Origin: Candidatus Omnitrophota bacterium
Lineage (GTDB): Bacteria; Omnitrophota; Gorgyraeia; JAFGHF01
DNA length: 11,922 nucleotides
Direction: 5' to 3'
Assembly (NCBI GenBank): GCA_024543015.1
Contig: JAMXCY010000018.1
Coordinates: 1 to 11,922, forward strand
Position numbers and translations under genes: made by a program. Below the pieces are notes generated by a model, which did no database searches, had not been told where the DNA came from, and was given only the letters and a program-made list of their open reading frames with translations. Shown here piece by piece: positions 1 through 5,933 of this stretch (position 1 is its first letter; the number at the start of each line of letters is the position of its first letter).

Positions 1-1
1 T

Positions 2-277
2 TTTGGCAAGCGGGAAAAGCAGATATTTCTCGGACGCGATCTATTGGAACACAAGAATTACAGCGACCAAACAGCTCTACTTATTGACCAAGAAGTGCGC
101 AGCATTGTAGATAGTTGCTATAAAGAGTCCAAAACCAAATTAAGTGAGCACAAAATAGAGTTGAAAAAATTGGCTGAGGCGCTCTTGGAGAAAGAAGTTT
201 TAAACGTAAAGCAGGTAAAGGAAATTACGGGATTGACAAAGGCTTTGCCAAAAAAGCAGGAATCCACAAAACAATAG
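2..277 (+). CDS. ftsH: ATP-dependent zinc metalloprotease FtsH, C-terminal end (partial)
   Basis: The window opens inside this gene, so only the last 91 codons are visible, reading from base 2 in frame to TAG at 275-277. The first residues read FGKREKQIFLGRDLLEHKNY, followed by SDQTALLIDQEVRSIVD, which is the typical tail of the M41 peptidase domain of FtsH. The AAA+ ATPase domain and the HEXXH zinc site lie upstream, outside the window. FtsH is a hexameric inner-membrane protease that removes misfolded membrane proteins and short-lived regulators. The TTG at 44 is in frame but internal, not a real start. The stop is one base before the folP ATG, so the two genes are likely cotranscribed, as with ftsH-folP in E. 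coli. The last 20 or so residues are lysine-rich and poorly conserved, as is usual for this tail. Confidence 0.93.
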   Translation, partial: FGKREKQIFLGRDLLEHKNYSDQTALLIDQEVRSIVDSCYKESKTKLSEHKIELKKLAEALLEKEVLNVKQVKEITGLTKALPKKQESTKQ

Positions 278-278
278 G

Positions 279-1160
279 ATGGTTCGTACACAAACTTTAA
301 AATTTAATCTTGCGCAGAGAAAAGAATTCGATTTAGCCCTGCCTCGCTATAATTTAAAACTTGGTCAGACCACCAAGGTAATGGGTATATTGAACCTGAC
401 TCCTGATTCGTTCAGTGAAGACGGCATTTATAAAGATCCACAGAGGGCAAAGGATTCTGCCCTGAAAATGATTGATCAGGGAGCGGATATAATTGACGTT
501 GGAGGTGAATCTACTCGCCCAGGGGCAGCCAGAGTTTCCTCAAGAGAAGAAAAAGCACGCGTTTTGCCGATAATTAGAAAGCTAAACAAAGAAACTAAAA
601 CGCCTATTTCTATAGATACCACCAAGGCCGAAGTAGCCCAAGCAGCATTAGCCGAAGGGGCAAGCATCGTTAATGATATTAGCGCTTTAAAGTTTGATCC
701 CCGAATGGCAGAAACTGTTGCCCGCTTTAAAGCAGGATGTGTGCTGATGCACATCCAGGGCAGTCCCCAAACGATGCAGGAGCATCCTTTTTATCATTCG
801 CTAATTGAAGAGATAATCGCAAGCTTAACAGAGAGCATCAATAAGGCATCTCTGGCCGGTATTGACACCAAGAGCTTGATTATTGATCCAGGAATCGGTT
901 TTGGTAAGACAACAGAACACAATTTACAGATCATTAATAGGCTAAAAGAGTTTACTAAATTAGATTTACCTGTTTTGATTGGAGTTTCGCGCAAGTCGTT
1001 TATCGGTAATACGCTTGGAATACCTGTTCAGCAACGCCTTTTGGGCACTGCCGTTTCTCTGGCAGCAAGTATTTTTAACGGCGCGCACATCATTCGTGTA
1101 CACGATGTAAAAGAGATGTCCCAGGTAGCTAAAATGGTTGATGCCATTTTGAATAGTTAA
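279..1160 (+). CDS. folP: Dihydropteroate synthase
   Basis: This 293-residue protein condenses 6-hydroxymethyl-dihydropterin diphosphate with p-aminobenzoate to give dihydropteroate in folate synthesis; it is the sulfonamide target. The TIM-barrel landmarks are present in order. MGILNLTPDSFSEDG is at residues 35-49 and contributes to diphosphate binding. DVGGESTRPGA starts at residue 73. DTTKAEVA follows, then IDPGIGFGK around 202-210, GVSRKSF, and RVHDV near the C-terminus. The length matches bacterial FolP with about 34 extra residues before the first barrel strand. The ATG at 279 follows the ftsH stop by one base and has only a weak AGGA-like ribosome site, so translation is probably coupled to ftsH. 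The next gene, cdaA, begins 16 bases after its stop by my start choice. No key residue looks lost. Confidence 0.97.
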   Translation: MVRTQTLKFNLAQRKEFDLALPRYNLKLGQTTKVMGILNLTPDSFSEDGIYKDPQRAKDSALKMIDQGADIIDVGGESTRPGAARVSSREEKARVLPIIRKLNKETKTPISIDTTKAEVAQAALAEGASIVNDISALKFDPRMAETVARFKAGCVLMHIQGSPQTMQEHPFYHSLIEEIIASLTESINKASLAGIDTKSLIIDPGIGFGKTTEHNLQIINRLKEFTKLDLPVLIGVSRKSFIGNTLGIPVQQRLLGTAVSLAASIFNGAHIIRVHDVKEMSQVAKMVDAILNS

Positions 1161-1164
1161 ACTT

Positions 1165-1170
1165 AAGGAG
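1165..1170 (+). promoter_or_regulatory. Ribosome binding site fixing the cdaA start
   Basis: AAGGAG lies six bases before GTG 1177 and directly next to TTG 1171. The spacing supports GTG as the cdaA start. The same AAGGAG-N6-GTG layout recurs before rplP at the end of the window. Confidence 0.75.
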
Positions 1171-1176
1171 TTGACA

Positions 1177-1977
1177 GTGAACTACTTACCCTTAATTTGG
1201 CGGCCGGTGTTAGAAATAGCTATTCTCTGGTACGTTTTTTATCATCTTTTAGTCTTTATTAAAGGGACTCCCGCGGTGCAGGTGCTCAAGGGCTTAATCT
1301 TCTTGATAATTCTGTTTTTTATTTCTTTGGTTGTTACGCAAAAATTGAACCTGGTAATAATCAGCTGGATATTGCCGAGATTCCTGGCCATCTTTTTAAT
1401 CAGCTTTTTAATTATCTTTCAACCGGAACTAAGAAGAGGCCTGGCCCAATTAGGCCAGGGATCTATTCTGGGTCTTTTTTTCAGAGAAGAGAGGATAACC
1501 GGCGAGATATCCGAAGCAGTCTTTTTGCTGGCTAAAAAGAAAATCGGCGCAATAATTGCTCTGGAGCGAGAAATAGGCCTTAAGCCATACATTGAGAGCG
1601 GAGTGTTTATAGATAGTAAGGTCGCCAGCGAATTAATTATTACTGTTTTTATGCCCCATACACCTTTACATGACGGAGGTATAGTTATTCAGAACGGACG
1701 GATGGTAGCTGCCGGGTGCCTTTTTCCTTTAACCCATAATCCAAAGGTGAGTAAGACCCTAGGGACGCGTCATCGTGCCGCAGTCGGCTTAACAGACGAG
1801 ACCGACGCCTTGGTAATTGTGGTCTCTGAAGAAACGGGGACAATTTCTTTAGCCAGGGAGGGGAGGTTAACTCGCAATATTGACAACGAATCTTTAACTA
1901 AAGCCTTAAACAGTGTGTTTGGTTCTCCCAAGAGGCCAAAATTCCCATTCAAAAGAGTCTTTTTAAAGGAAAGATAA
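1177..1977 (+). CDS. cdaA: Membrane diadenylate cyclase CdaA (c-di-AMP synthase)
   Basis: CdaA joins two ATP molecules into cyclic di-AMP, a second messenger for potassium, osmotic and cell-wall control. The 266-residue protein has three hydrophobic segments in its first 80 residues (about 11-27, 36-55 and 59-81), then a DisA_N cyclase domain. The two catalytic motifs are visible: LHDGG with D166-G168, and TRHR ending at R200. I chose GTG at 1177 because AAGGAG at 1165-1170 sits six bases before it. An in-frame TTG at 1171 abuts that Shine-Dalgarno and is too close. In Firmicutes and many Gram-negatives cdaA is followed by cdaR (YbbR regulator) and glmM; here glmM follows but cdaR is reduced to a short ORF. 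DGG in place of DGA is, as far as I recall, a common family variant. Confidence 0.95.
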   Translation: MNYLPLIWRPVLEIAILWYVFYHLLVFIKGTPAVQVLKGLIFLIILFFISLVVTQKLNLVIISWILPRFLAIFLISFLIIFQPELRRGLAQLGQGSILGLFFREERITGEISEAVFLLAKKKIGAIIALEREIGLKPYIESGVFIDSKVASELIITVFMPHTPLHDGGIVIQNGRMVAAGCLFPLTHNPKVSKTLGTRHRAAVGLTDETDALVIVVSEETGTISLAREGRLTRNIDNESLTKALNSVFGSPKRPKFPFKRVFLKER

Positions 1978-1978
1978 A

Positions 1979-2122
1979 ATGCAAAAGTGGCTGACTAATA
2001 ATTTTTGGTTAAAATCAATCTCCCTGATCCTGGCAGTCATCGCTTGGTTTTATATCTCCGGGGAACTCTCAAAAAGAGAAACCAGTTACTATCCCCGGCC
2101 ACCGATGATATCCAAGCCATGA
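1979..2122 (+). CDS. Miniature or remnant CdaR/YbbR: membrane anchor only
   Basis: This 47-residue ORF is too short for routine calling but has good translation signals: AAAGGA at 1965-1970, eight bases before ATG 1979, with the ATG one base after the cdaA stop. Its N-terminus, NNFWLKSISLILAVIAWFYI at residues 7-26, matches the hallmark start of YbbR/CdaR proteins, a short polar stretch and then one membrane helix ending in a WFY-type sequence. A full CdaR continues with several extracytoplasmic YbbR repeats that modulate CdaA. Here the frame ends at residue 47 and glmM starts 19 bases later, so no repeat domains remain in any frame. It sits exactly where cdaR is expected. It is either a decayed cdaR left by an internal deletion or a true microprotein that still contacts CdaA. 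The family call rests on position and the helix signature. Confidence 0.62.
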   Translation: MQKWLTNNFWLKSISLILAVIAWFYISGELSKRETSYYPRPPMISKP

Positions 2123-2141
2123 TATTATCATTAATTGTAAA

Positions 2142-3506
2142 ATGAATAAATTATTTGGTACAGATGGGATCAGAGGCAAGGTCGGTAAGTATCCGTTGAC
2201 GAAGAATGCGGTGTTTACTATCGGCCGTGCTCTAGGACTATGGCTTAAGCAGCAATATCCTGAACAAAAAAGTTCTTTAAAGATTCTTATCGGAAAAGAC
2301 ACGCGGGAATCTGGTAGTGAACTTGAATTAGCCCTGTTAAAAGGGGTAAAATACGAAGGTCTTAAAGTTCGGCGCATTGGCATTTGCCCCACGCCAACTG
2401 TAGCCTATTTAACTCACGTCTTAGGTGCCCATTTGGGGGTGGCCATTTCGGCTTCCCATAATCCATGCACCGATAACGGGATAAAGTTTTTTGACGCATC
2501 CGGTTATAAATTATTTCCTCTTGCCGAGAAAAGTCTAGAAGAAATCTTCTTTAGTCTCTCTTTAGAAGAAATAGACCTTAATTTGTCGACAGAAGATTTA
2601 AGAGAAGACTCAAAAGCTGTTGCTCTCTATTCAGAATTTGCCAAAAATTCTCTGAATAGTCTAAGGCTTGCGGGCTTAAGGGTTGTCATCGATTGTGCTC
2701 ATGGTTCATTTTCTAAAATTGCTCCAGGTGTTTTTCGTGATTTGGGAGCAGAGGTCTATGCTATAAATAATCAGCCCAATGGTCGAAATATCAATGCAAA
2801 TTGTGGGACATTGCACCCGGAGATGATGGCTGAAGAGACTCTGCAGCAGGAGGCGAATATAGGCATAGCCTTTGATGGTGATGGAGATAGGATAATTGTT
2901 GCTGATGAACAGGGAAAAGTTTTGGATGGAGACTATATCCTGGCTATTTTGGCCCAATATTTTACTGAACGGAAGGAATTGGCCGGTAATTCTATTATTT
3001 GCACGCAGATGAGCAATATCGGATTAGAGTTATTTTTAGAGCGGCTCGGGATACGGATGATCAGGACCAAAGTGGGCGATAAATATGTTCTAGAAGAGAT
3101 GTTCAAGACAAAGACAAGTCTAGGCGGAGAACAATCCGGACACATTATTCTCCTGGAACAGACAACCACAGGTGATGGTTTGCTTGTGGCTCTGGCATTA
3201 ATTAAGGTAATGCTAAAGACAAAGAAAACTTTGAGTGAACTTTCGCGGAATTTAGAGAAGTTTCCTCAAGTCTTGTTAAATATAAAAGTGCAGGAGAAGT
3301 TGCCGCTGGATGAAATTTCCAATCTCAACCAGACAATCCAGCGTTATCAGAAAGAATTAGGCAGGTCTGGTCGCTTATTAGTCAGATATTCTGGAACGGA
3401 AAACTTAGCCAGGGTAATGGTAGAAGGGCGCGAGAAGTCGCTGGTTAATCACATTGCTAATTCAGTGGCCAGAGTAATAAAAGATGCTGTTGGGGAGAGA
3501 GGATGA
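2142..3506 (+). CDS. glmM: Phosphoglucosamine mutase
   Basis: GlmM converts glucosamine-6-phosphate to glucosamine-1-phosphate, the step leading to UDP-GlcNAc for peptidoglycan and lipopolysaccharide. The 454-residue length is normal for this alpha-D-phosphohexomutase. The start, MNKLFGTDGIRG, is canonical. The phosphoserine loop AISASHNP places the catalytic serine at S105. The magnesium loop DGDGDR is at D245, D247 and D249. GGEQSGH is the sugar-binding loop, and RYSGTEN near the C-terminus is the phosphate-binding loop. In Firmicutes GlmM also binds and inhibits CdaA, so its place two ORFs after cdaA fits a functional link. I see no Shine-Dalgarno in the 19 bases before ATG 2142, so expression may depend on coupling to upstream translation. 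The stop overlaps the pdxJ start by four bases. Confidence 0.97.
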   Translation: MNKLFGTDGIRGKVGKYPLTKNAVFTIGRALGLWLKQQYPEQKSSLKILIGKDTRESGSELELALLKGVKYEGLKVRRIGICPTPTVAYLTHVLGAHLGVAISASHNPCTDNGIKFFDASGYKLFPLAEKSLEEIFFSLSLEEIDLNLSTEDLREDSKAVALYSEFAKNSLNSLRLAGLRVVIDCAHGSFSKIAPGVFRDLGAEVYAINNQPNGRNINANCGTLHPEMMAEETLQQEANIGIAFDGDGDRIIVADEQGKVLDGDYILAILAQYFTERKELAGNSIICTQMSNIGLELFLERLGIRMIRTKVGDKYVLEEMFKTKTSLGGEQSGHIILLEQTTTGDGLLVALALIKVMLKTKKTLSELSRNLEKFPQVLLNIKVQEKLPLDEISNLNQTIQRYQKELGRSGRLLVRYSGTENLARVMVEGREKSLVNHIANSVARVIKDAVGERG

Positions 3507-4213
3507 ACTTGGGCGTAAACATCGACCATGTGGCTACTTTGAGGCAGGCCAGAAGAGGCCAAGTCCCCGATCCGATTATTGCTGCCCAGACTTGCGAGAA
3601 AGTTGGAACTGCTAGCATTGTTTGTCACCTGCGTCAAGACAGGCGCCATATTAATGATCATGATTTAGAAAAATTGCGCCAAATTGTAACGACTAAATTA
3701 AATCTGGAGATGTCCTGCACGCAAGAAATAGTAGATATAGCCTTAGAGGTTTTACCAGATCAGGCAACGCTAGTGCCTGAGAAAAGGGAAGAGGTTACTA
3801 CAGAAGGCGGGTTAGATGTAATTGCTCATCACGCCAGAGTTGCTCAAGTAGTTAAAAGCTTAAGCTTAAGCGGCATTATGGTGAGTCTTTTTATTGACCC
3901 GGAAAAACCACAGATAGAAGCAGCAAAACAGGCCGGCGCAAGTTGCATTGAACTGCATACTGGAAAATACGCCAATGCCCGTAATCAGTCTGAGGCTAAA
4001 AGAGAGTTAGAGATTCTAAAAGAGAGTGTAAAGTTAGCGCGTAACATTGGACTGCAGGTGTTTGCCGGGCATGGTTTAAACTATGAAAATGTAAAGAAAG
4101 TTACAGAAATAGAAGAGATAGAAGAGTTAAATATCGGCCACTCGATAATCTCACGCGCAGTTTTTGTGGGCATAGAGTGTGCCGTAAAGGAAATGTTAAC
4201 TTTGGTAAAATGA
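3503..4213 (+). CDS. pdxJ: Pyridoxine 5'-phosphate synthase
   Basis: PdxJ condenses 1-deoxyxylulose-5-phosphate with 3-amino-2-oxopropyl phosphate to give pyridoxine 5'-phosphate, the last ring-forming step of DXP-dependent vitamin B6 synthesis. The 236 residues match the family length. LGVNIDHVATLRQAR opens the protein. HLRQDRRHI (from H42) carries the active-site histidine and arginines. LNLEM supplies the catalytic glutamate at E69. VPEKREEVTTEGGLD and AGHGLNYENV complete the signature. Two small departures are CHLRQ where VHLRE is more usual, and GTAS where GADG is usual; neither removes a known catalytic residue. The ATG overlaps the glmM stop as ATGA, so translation is coupled. The acpS ATG follows one base after its stop. 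Presence of pdxJ implies the DXP-type rather than the PdxS/PdxT route. Confidence 0.97.
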   Translation: MNLGVNIDHVATLRQARRGQVPDPIIAAQTCEKVGTASIVCHLRQDRRHINDHDLEKLRQIVTTKLNLEMSCTQEIVDIALEVLPDQATLVPEKREEVTTEGGLDVIAHHARVAQVVKSLSLSGIMVSLFIDPEKPQIEAAKQAGASCIELHTGKYANARNQSEAKRELEILKESVKLARNIGLQVFAGHGLNYENVKKVTEIEEIEELNIGHSIISRAVFVGIECAVKEMLTLVK

Positions 4214-4214
4214 T

Positions 4215-4595
4215 ATGGTTGTAGGCAGCGGTATAGATATAATTGAAGTAGAAAGAGTCCAGGCATTAAAGGATAAGTGGCAGAAGAGGTTTCTGGATAA
4301 ACTCTTTACTGAACAGGAACTAAAATACGCTAATACCAAGAAAGCTGCGGCAGAACATTTAGCTGTACGCATTGCTATCAAAGAAGCCGTAATTAAAGCC
4401 TTTAGCGAGAATGGAAAAAAATATTTAGGTAATTGGAAAGACATTGAAGTCTCTAATGACGCCAGCGGGCGCCCTTATGTAAACTTATATGGAAATTTTA
4501 AAGAAGTTAAAAAAAGGCGCGGGCTTGATCGAGTAATTATTAGCGCTTCGCATACACATAAGTATGCTGTAGCTTCAGCGATTCTGATAAAGTGA
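4215..4595 (+). CDS. acpS: Holo-[acyl-carrier-protein] synthase
   Basis: AcpS moves the 4'-phosphopantetheine arm from coenzyme A onto a serine of acyl carrier protein, switching on fatty-acid synthesis. The 126-residue size is typical of this trimeric enzyme. The N-terminal motif GSGIDIIEVERVQ contains metal-binding D8 and R14. The second motif, HLAVRIAIKEAVIKA, contains E57. SASHTHKYAVASAI at the C-terminus corresponds to the usual SxSH segment. ATG 4215 is one base past the pdxJ stop, with no clear Shine-Dalgarno. The pdxJ-acpS-nnr order is a familiar bacterial arrangement. AVRIAIKEA in place of the commoner AGRFAAKEA is a mild substitution. Confidence 0.95.
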   Translation: MVVGSGIDIIEVERVQALKDKWQKRFLDKLFTEQELKYANTKKAAAEHLAVRIAIKEAVIKAFSENGKKYLGNWKDIEVSNDASGRPYVNLYGNFKEVKKRRGLDRVIISASHTHKYAVASAILIK

Positions 4596-4601
4596 CTTTT
4601 T

Positions 4602-5456
4602 ATGAATAAGAGTAATAGAATATTGAGCAACAGAAGGCTAAATTCTCACAAAGGAGATTACGGGCATGTTTTTATTCTAGCCGGCTCAGCCGGTTTAACG
4701 GGTGCGGCCTATCTTACCAGCCAGGCTTCTCTTCTATCCGGTAGTGGCTTGGTAACATTGGGCATACCTAAGAGCTTAAATTCTATAATGGAAGTTAAGC
4801 TTACTGAGGTAATGACTAAGCCGCTTGCAGAAACTAAAGACTTAACGCTCAGCTTAAGGGCGTTCTGGCAAATAAGAAGTACTCTAGCGCAATTTGATGC
4901 CCTGGCAATTGGACCAGGTCTCTCAGAACACCCCGAAACTAAAAAACTGGTACATAAATTATTATCGAGCTTAAGCAAACCTCTAGTTTTAGATGCGGAT
5001 GGCATTAACGCCTTGGTTGGGAACTTAAAAGTTCTTAATAAGGTGAAAGTCGAACTTATAATTACGCCGCATCCTGGTGAAATGGCCAGGCTGCTAAATT
5101 TAAAGGTTGCTCAGATTCAAAAGAATCGCAGCAAGATTGCCAAAGACTTTGCCAAAAAATATAAACTAGTGGTTGTATTGAAGGGCCATCGCAGCGTAGT
5201 GGCTAATCGCGCTGGAGAAATTTATATCAATAAAACAGGTAATCCGGGTATGGCCAGCGGCGGATGCGGTGATGTCTTAACAGGAATAATCACTTCATTC
5301 TTAGGGCAGGGGATAAGTCCATTTTTGGCAGCAAAATTAGCAGTTTATGTTCATGGCTTGGCAGCCGATATCGCAGTTAAAGAAAATGGCGAGATTAGTT
5401 TAATCGCTACAGATATATTAGATAAATTACCGCAGGCTTTAAAGAAGGCTATTTGA
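4602..5456 (+). CDS. nnrD: ADP/ATP-dependent NAD(P)H-hydrate dehydratase, stand-alone (YjeF C-terminal domain)
   Basis: This enzyme dehydrates S-NADHX and S-NADPHX, damaged hydrated forms of NAD(P)H, back to usable cofactor. The 284 residues form a complete ribokinase-like YjeF_C domain. SHKGDYGHVFILAGSAGLTG is near the start, then AIGPGLSEH, LVLDADGINAL, ITPHPGEMARL and VVLKGH. NPGMASGGCGDVLTG carries the catalytic aspartate at D224. In E. coli and many others this domain is fused behind a YjeF_N epimerase (NnrE) in one protein of about 500 residues; here the epimerase half is missing and must be elsewhere if it exists. ATG 4602 lies six bases after the acpS stop, with no strong ribosome site. 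A tRNA begins six bases after its stop with no terminator between, so read-through transcription into the tRNA cluster is possible. Confidence 0.93.
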   Translation: MNKSNRILSNRRLNSHKGDYGHVFILAGSAGLTGAAYLTSQASLLSGSGLVTLGIPKSLNSIMEVKLTEVMTKPLAETKDLTLSLRAFWQIRSTLAQFDALAIGPGLSEHPETKKLVHKLLSSLSKPLVLDADGINALVGNLKVLNKVKVELIITPHPGEMARLLNLKVAQIQKNRSKIAKDFAKKYKLVVVLKGHRSVVANRAGEIYINKTGNPGMASGGCGDVLTGIITSFLGQGISPFLAAKLAVYVHGLAADIAVKENGEISLIATDILDKLPQALKKAI

Positions 5457-5462
5457 AAAAAT

Positions 5463-5537
5463 GCCGATGTGGCTTAATGGTAGAGCAGCGGTTTTGTAAA
5501 CCGCGGGTTGGGGGTTCGATTCCCTCCATCGGCTCCA
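5463..5537 (+). tRNA. tRNA-Thr(TGT)
   Basis: The acceptor arms GCCGATG and CATCGGC pair fully, the discriminator is T, and CCA is encoded at 5535-5537. The anticodon stem GCGGT/ACCGC encloses TTTGTAA, with anticodon TGT at 5495-5497. The T-arm contains GGTTCGATTCC. This is the first gene of the cluster and has the same identity as E. coli thrU, first in the tufB operon. Confidence 0.97.
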
Positions 5538-5545
5538 GAATACTC

Positions 5546-5564
5546 GTTGAGGCTAAGCTTCAAC
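5546..5564 (+). other. Spacer hairpin between tRNA-Thr and tRNA-Tyr
   Basis: GTTGAGGC pairs with GCTTCAAC around a TAA loop: eight base pairs with one G-U. It fills most of the 38-base spacer between the two tRNA genes. There is no T-tract after it, so it looks more like a processing or folding element of the polycistronic tRNA precursor than a terminator. Confidence 0.4.
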
Positions 5565-5575
5565 AAACTCAATCT

Positions 5576-5661
5576 GGGCAGGTGGCGGAGTGGTCAAACG
5601 CACCAGACTGTAAATCTGGCGACTTAGGTCTACGGAGGTTCAAATCCTTCCCTGCCCACCA
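5576..5661 (+). tRNA. tRNA-Tyr(GTA)
   Basis: The acceptor arms GGGCAGG and CCTGCCC pair perfectly, the discriminator is A, and CCA is encoded at 5659-5661. The anticodon stem CCAGA/TCTGG encloses CTGTAAA, with GTA at 5610-5612. The 86-base length reflects the long variable arm (type II) typical of bacterial tRNA-Tyr. The T-arm contains GGTTCAAATCC. Confidence 0.97.
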
Positions 5662-5677
5662 CATAACCTTCCAAACC

Positions 5678-5751
5678 GCGGGTGTAGTTCAGTGGTAGAA
5701 CGGTAGCCTTCCAAGCTACACACGGCAGTTCGATTCTGCTCACCCGCTCCA
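5678..5751 (+). tRNA. tRNA-Gly(TCC)
   Basis: The acceptor arms GCGGGTG and CACCCGC pair perfectly, the discriminator is T, and CCA is encoded at 5749-5751. The anticodon stem GTAGC/GCTAC encloses CTTCCAA, with TCC at 5710-5712. It corresponds to E. coli glyT, third in the tufB tRNA cluster. The spacer to tRNA-Tyr is only 16 bases, so the two are likely cut from one precursor. Confidence 0.97.
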
Positions 5752-5764
5752 ATTTACTCCCTTT

Positions 5765-5780
5765 TTGGCACGCTTTTTGC
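5765..5780 (+). promoter_or_regulatory. Candidate sigma-54 (RpoN) promoter upstream of the HTH gene
   Basis: TTGGCACG at 5765-5772, four bases, then TTGC at 5777-5780 reproduces the -24/-12 consensus TTGGCACG-N4-TTGCW. It includes GG and GC exactly 10 bases apart; only the last W is missed (G at 5781). The predicted start is near 5792. It lies 14 bases after tRNA-Gly in the only sizeable intergenic gap of the window. A sigma-54 promoter needs an enhancer-binding protein; its sites would fall in or before tRNA-Gly and I cannot identify them. Confidence 0.5.
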
Positions 5781-5817
5781 GATGTCCAAGAAACCCCAAC
5801 AAAATATAAAAAAACAC

Positions 5818-5846
5818 TTGACAAGACTTCTCTATTATGTTATATT
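5818..5846 (+). promoter_or_regulatory. Near-consensus sigma-70-type promoter for the HTH-tRNA-Thr-tuf unit
   Basis: The -35 box TTGACA (5818-5823) and the -10 box TATATT (5841-5846) are separated by exactly 17 bases. The -35 box is perfect and the -10 box matches five of six. Transcription should start near 5852-5854, giving a leader of about 80 bases before the HTH gene. With no terminator visible until past tRNA-Thr and tuf, this is the best candidate promoter for tuf and possibly for the S10 genes. Confidence 0.75.
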
Positions 5847-5878
5847 TCAGGTCTATCTTAAGGTGTTTTCCTCTATCA

Positions 5879-5906
5879 TCAACTGTTGAGCTCGTCGATA
5901 AATCGA
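5879..5906 (+). promoter_or_regulatory. Two adjacent dyads in the HTH gene leader (possible operators)
   Basis: TCAAC-T-GTTGA at 5879-5889 and TCGAT-AA-ATCGA at 5895-5906 are perfect short inverted repeats, five bases apart, about 25-55 bases downstream of the predicted start. They could be operator sites for the gene's own product or leader RNA structure. Arms of five bases can arise by chance. Confidence 0.3.
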
Positions 5907-5933
5907 GGTTTCCCTTTTTAGGAGGTGGTTTGC

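Noticed and set aside
1171..1176. TTG at 1171 as the cdaA start
   Set aside because: It directly abuts AAGGAG, leaving no spacing; GTG at 1177 fits normal spacing.
3854..3872. AAGCTTAAGCTTAAGC short tandem palindrome in pdxJ
   Set aside because: It lies within a conserved coding frame (serine/leucine codons) and is explained by codon repetition.
5453..5698. 81-codon plus-strand open frame starting inside the nnrD end
   Set aside because: It runs straight through tRNA-Thr and tRNA-Tyr and into tRNA-Gly; the tRNA folds explain the sequence and the peptide has no protein-like features.
5630..5824. 64-codon minus-strand open frame
   Set aside because: It is antisense to tRNA-Tyr and tRNA-Gly. 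The peptide resembles the tRNA-derived spurious proteins often seen in databases.
5752..5933. Signs of an integrated element (attachment repeats, integrase) next to the excisionase-like gene
   Set aside because: No duplicated tRNA 3' end, direct repeat or integrase ORF could be found around the gene, so I do not call a mobile element.
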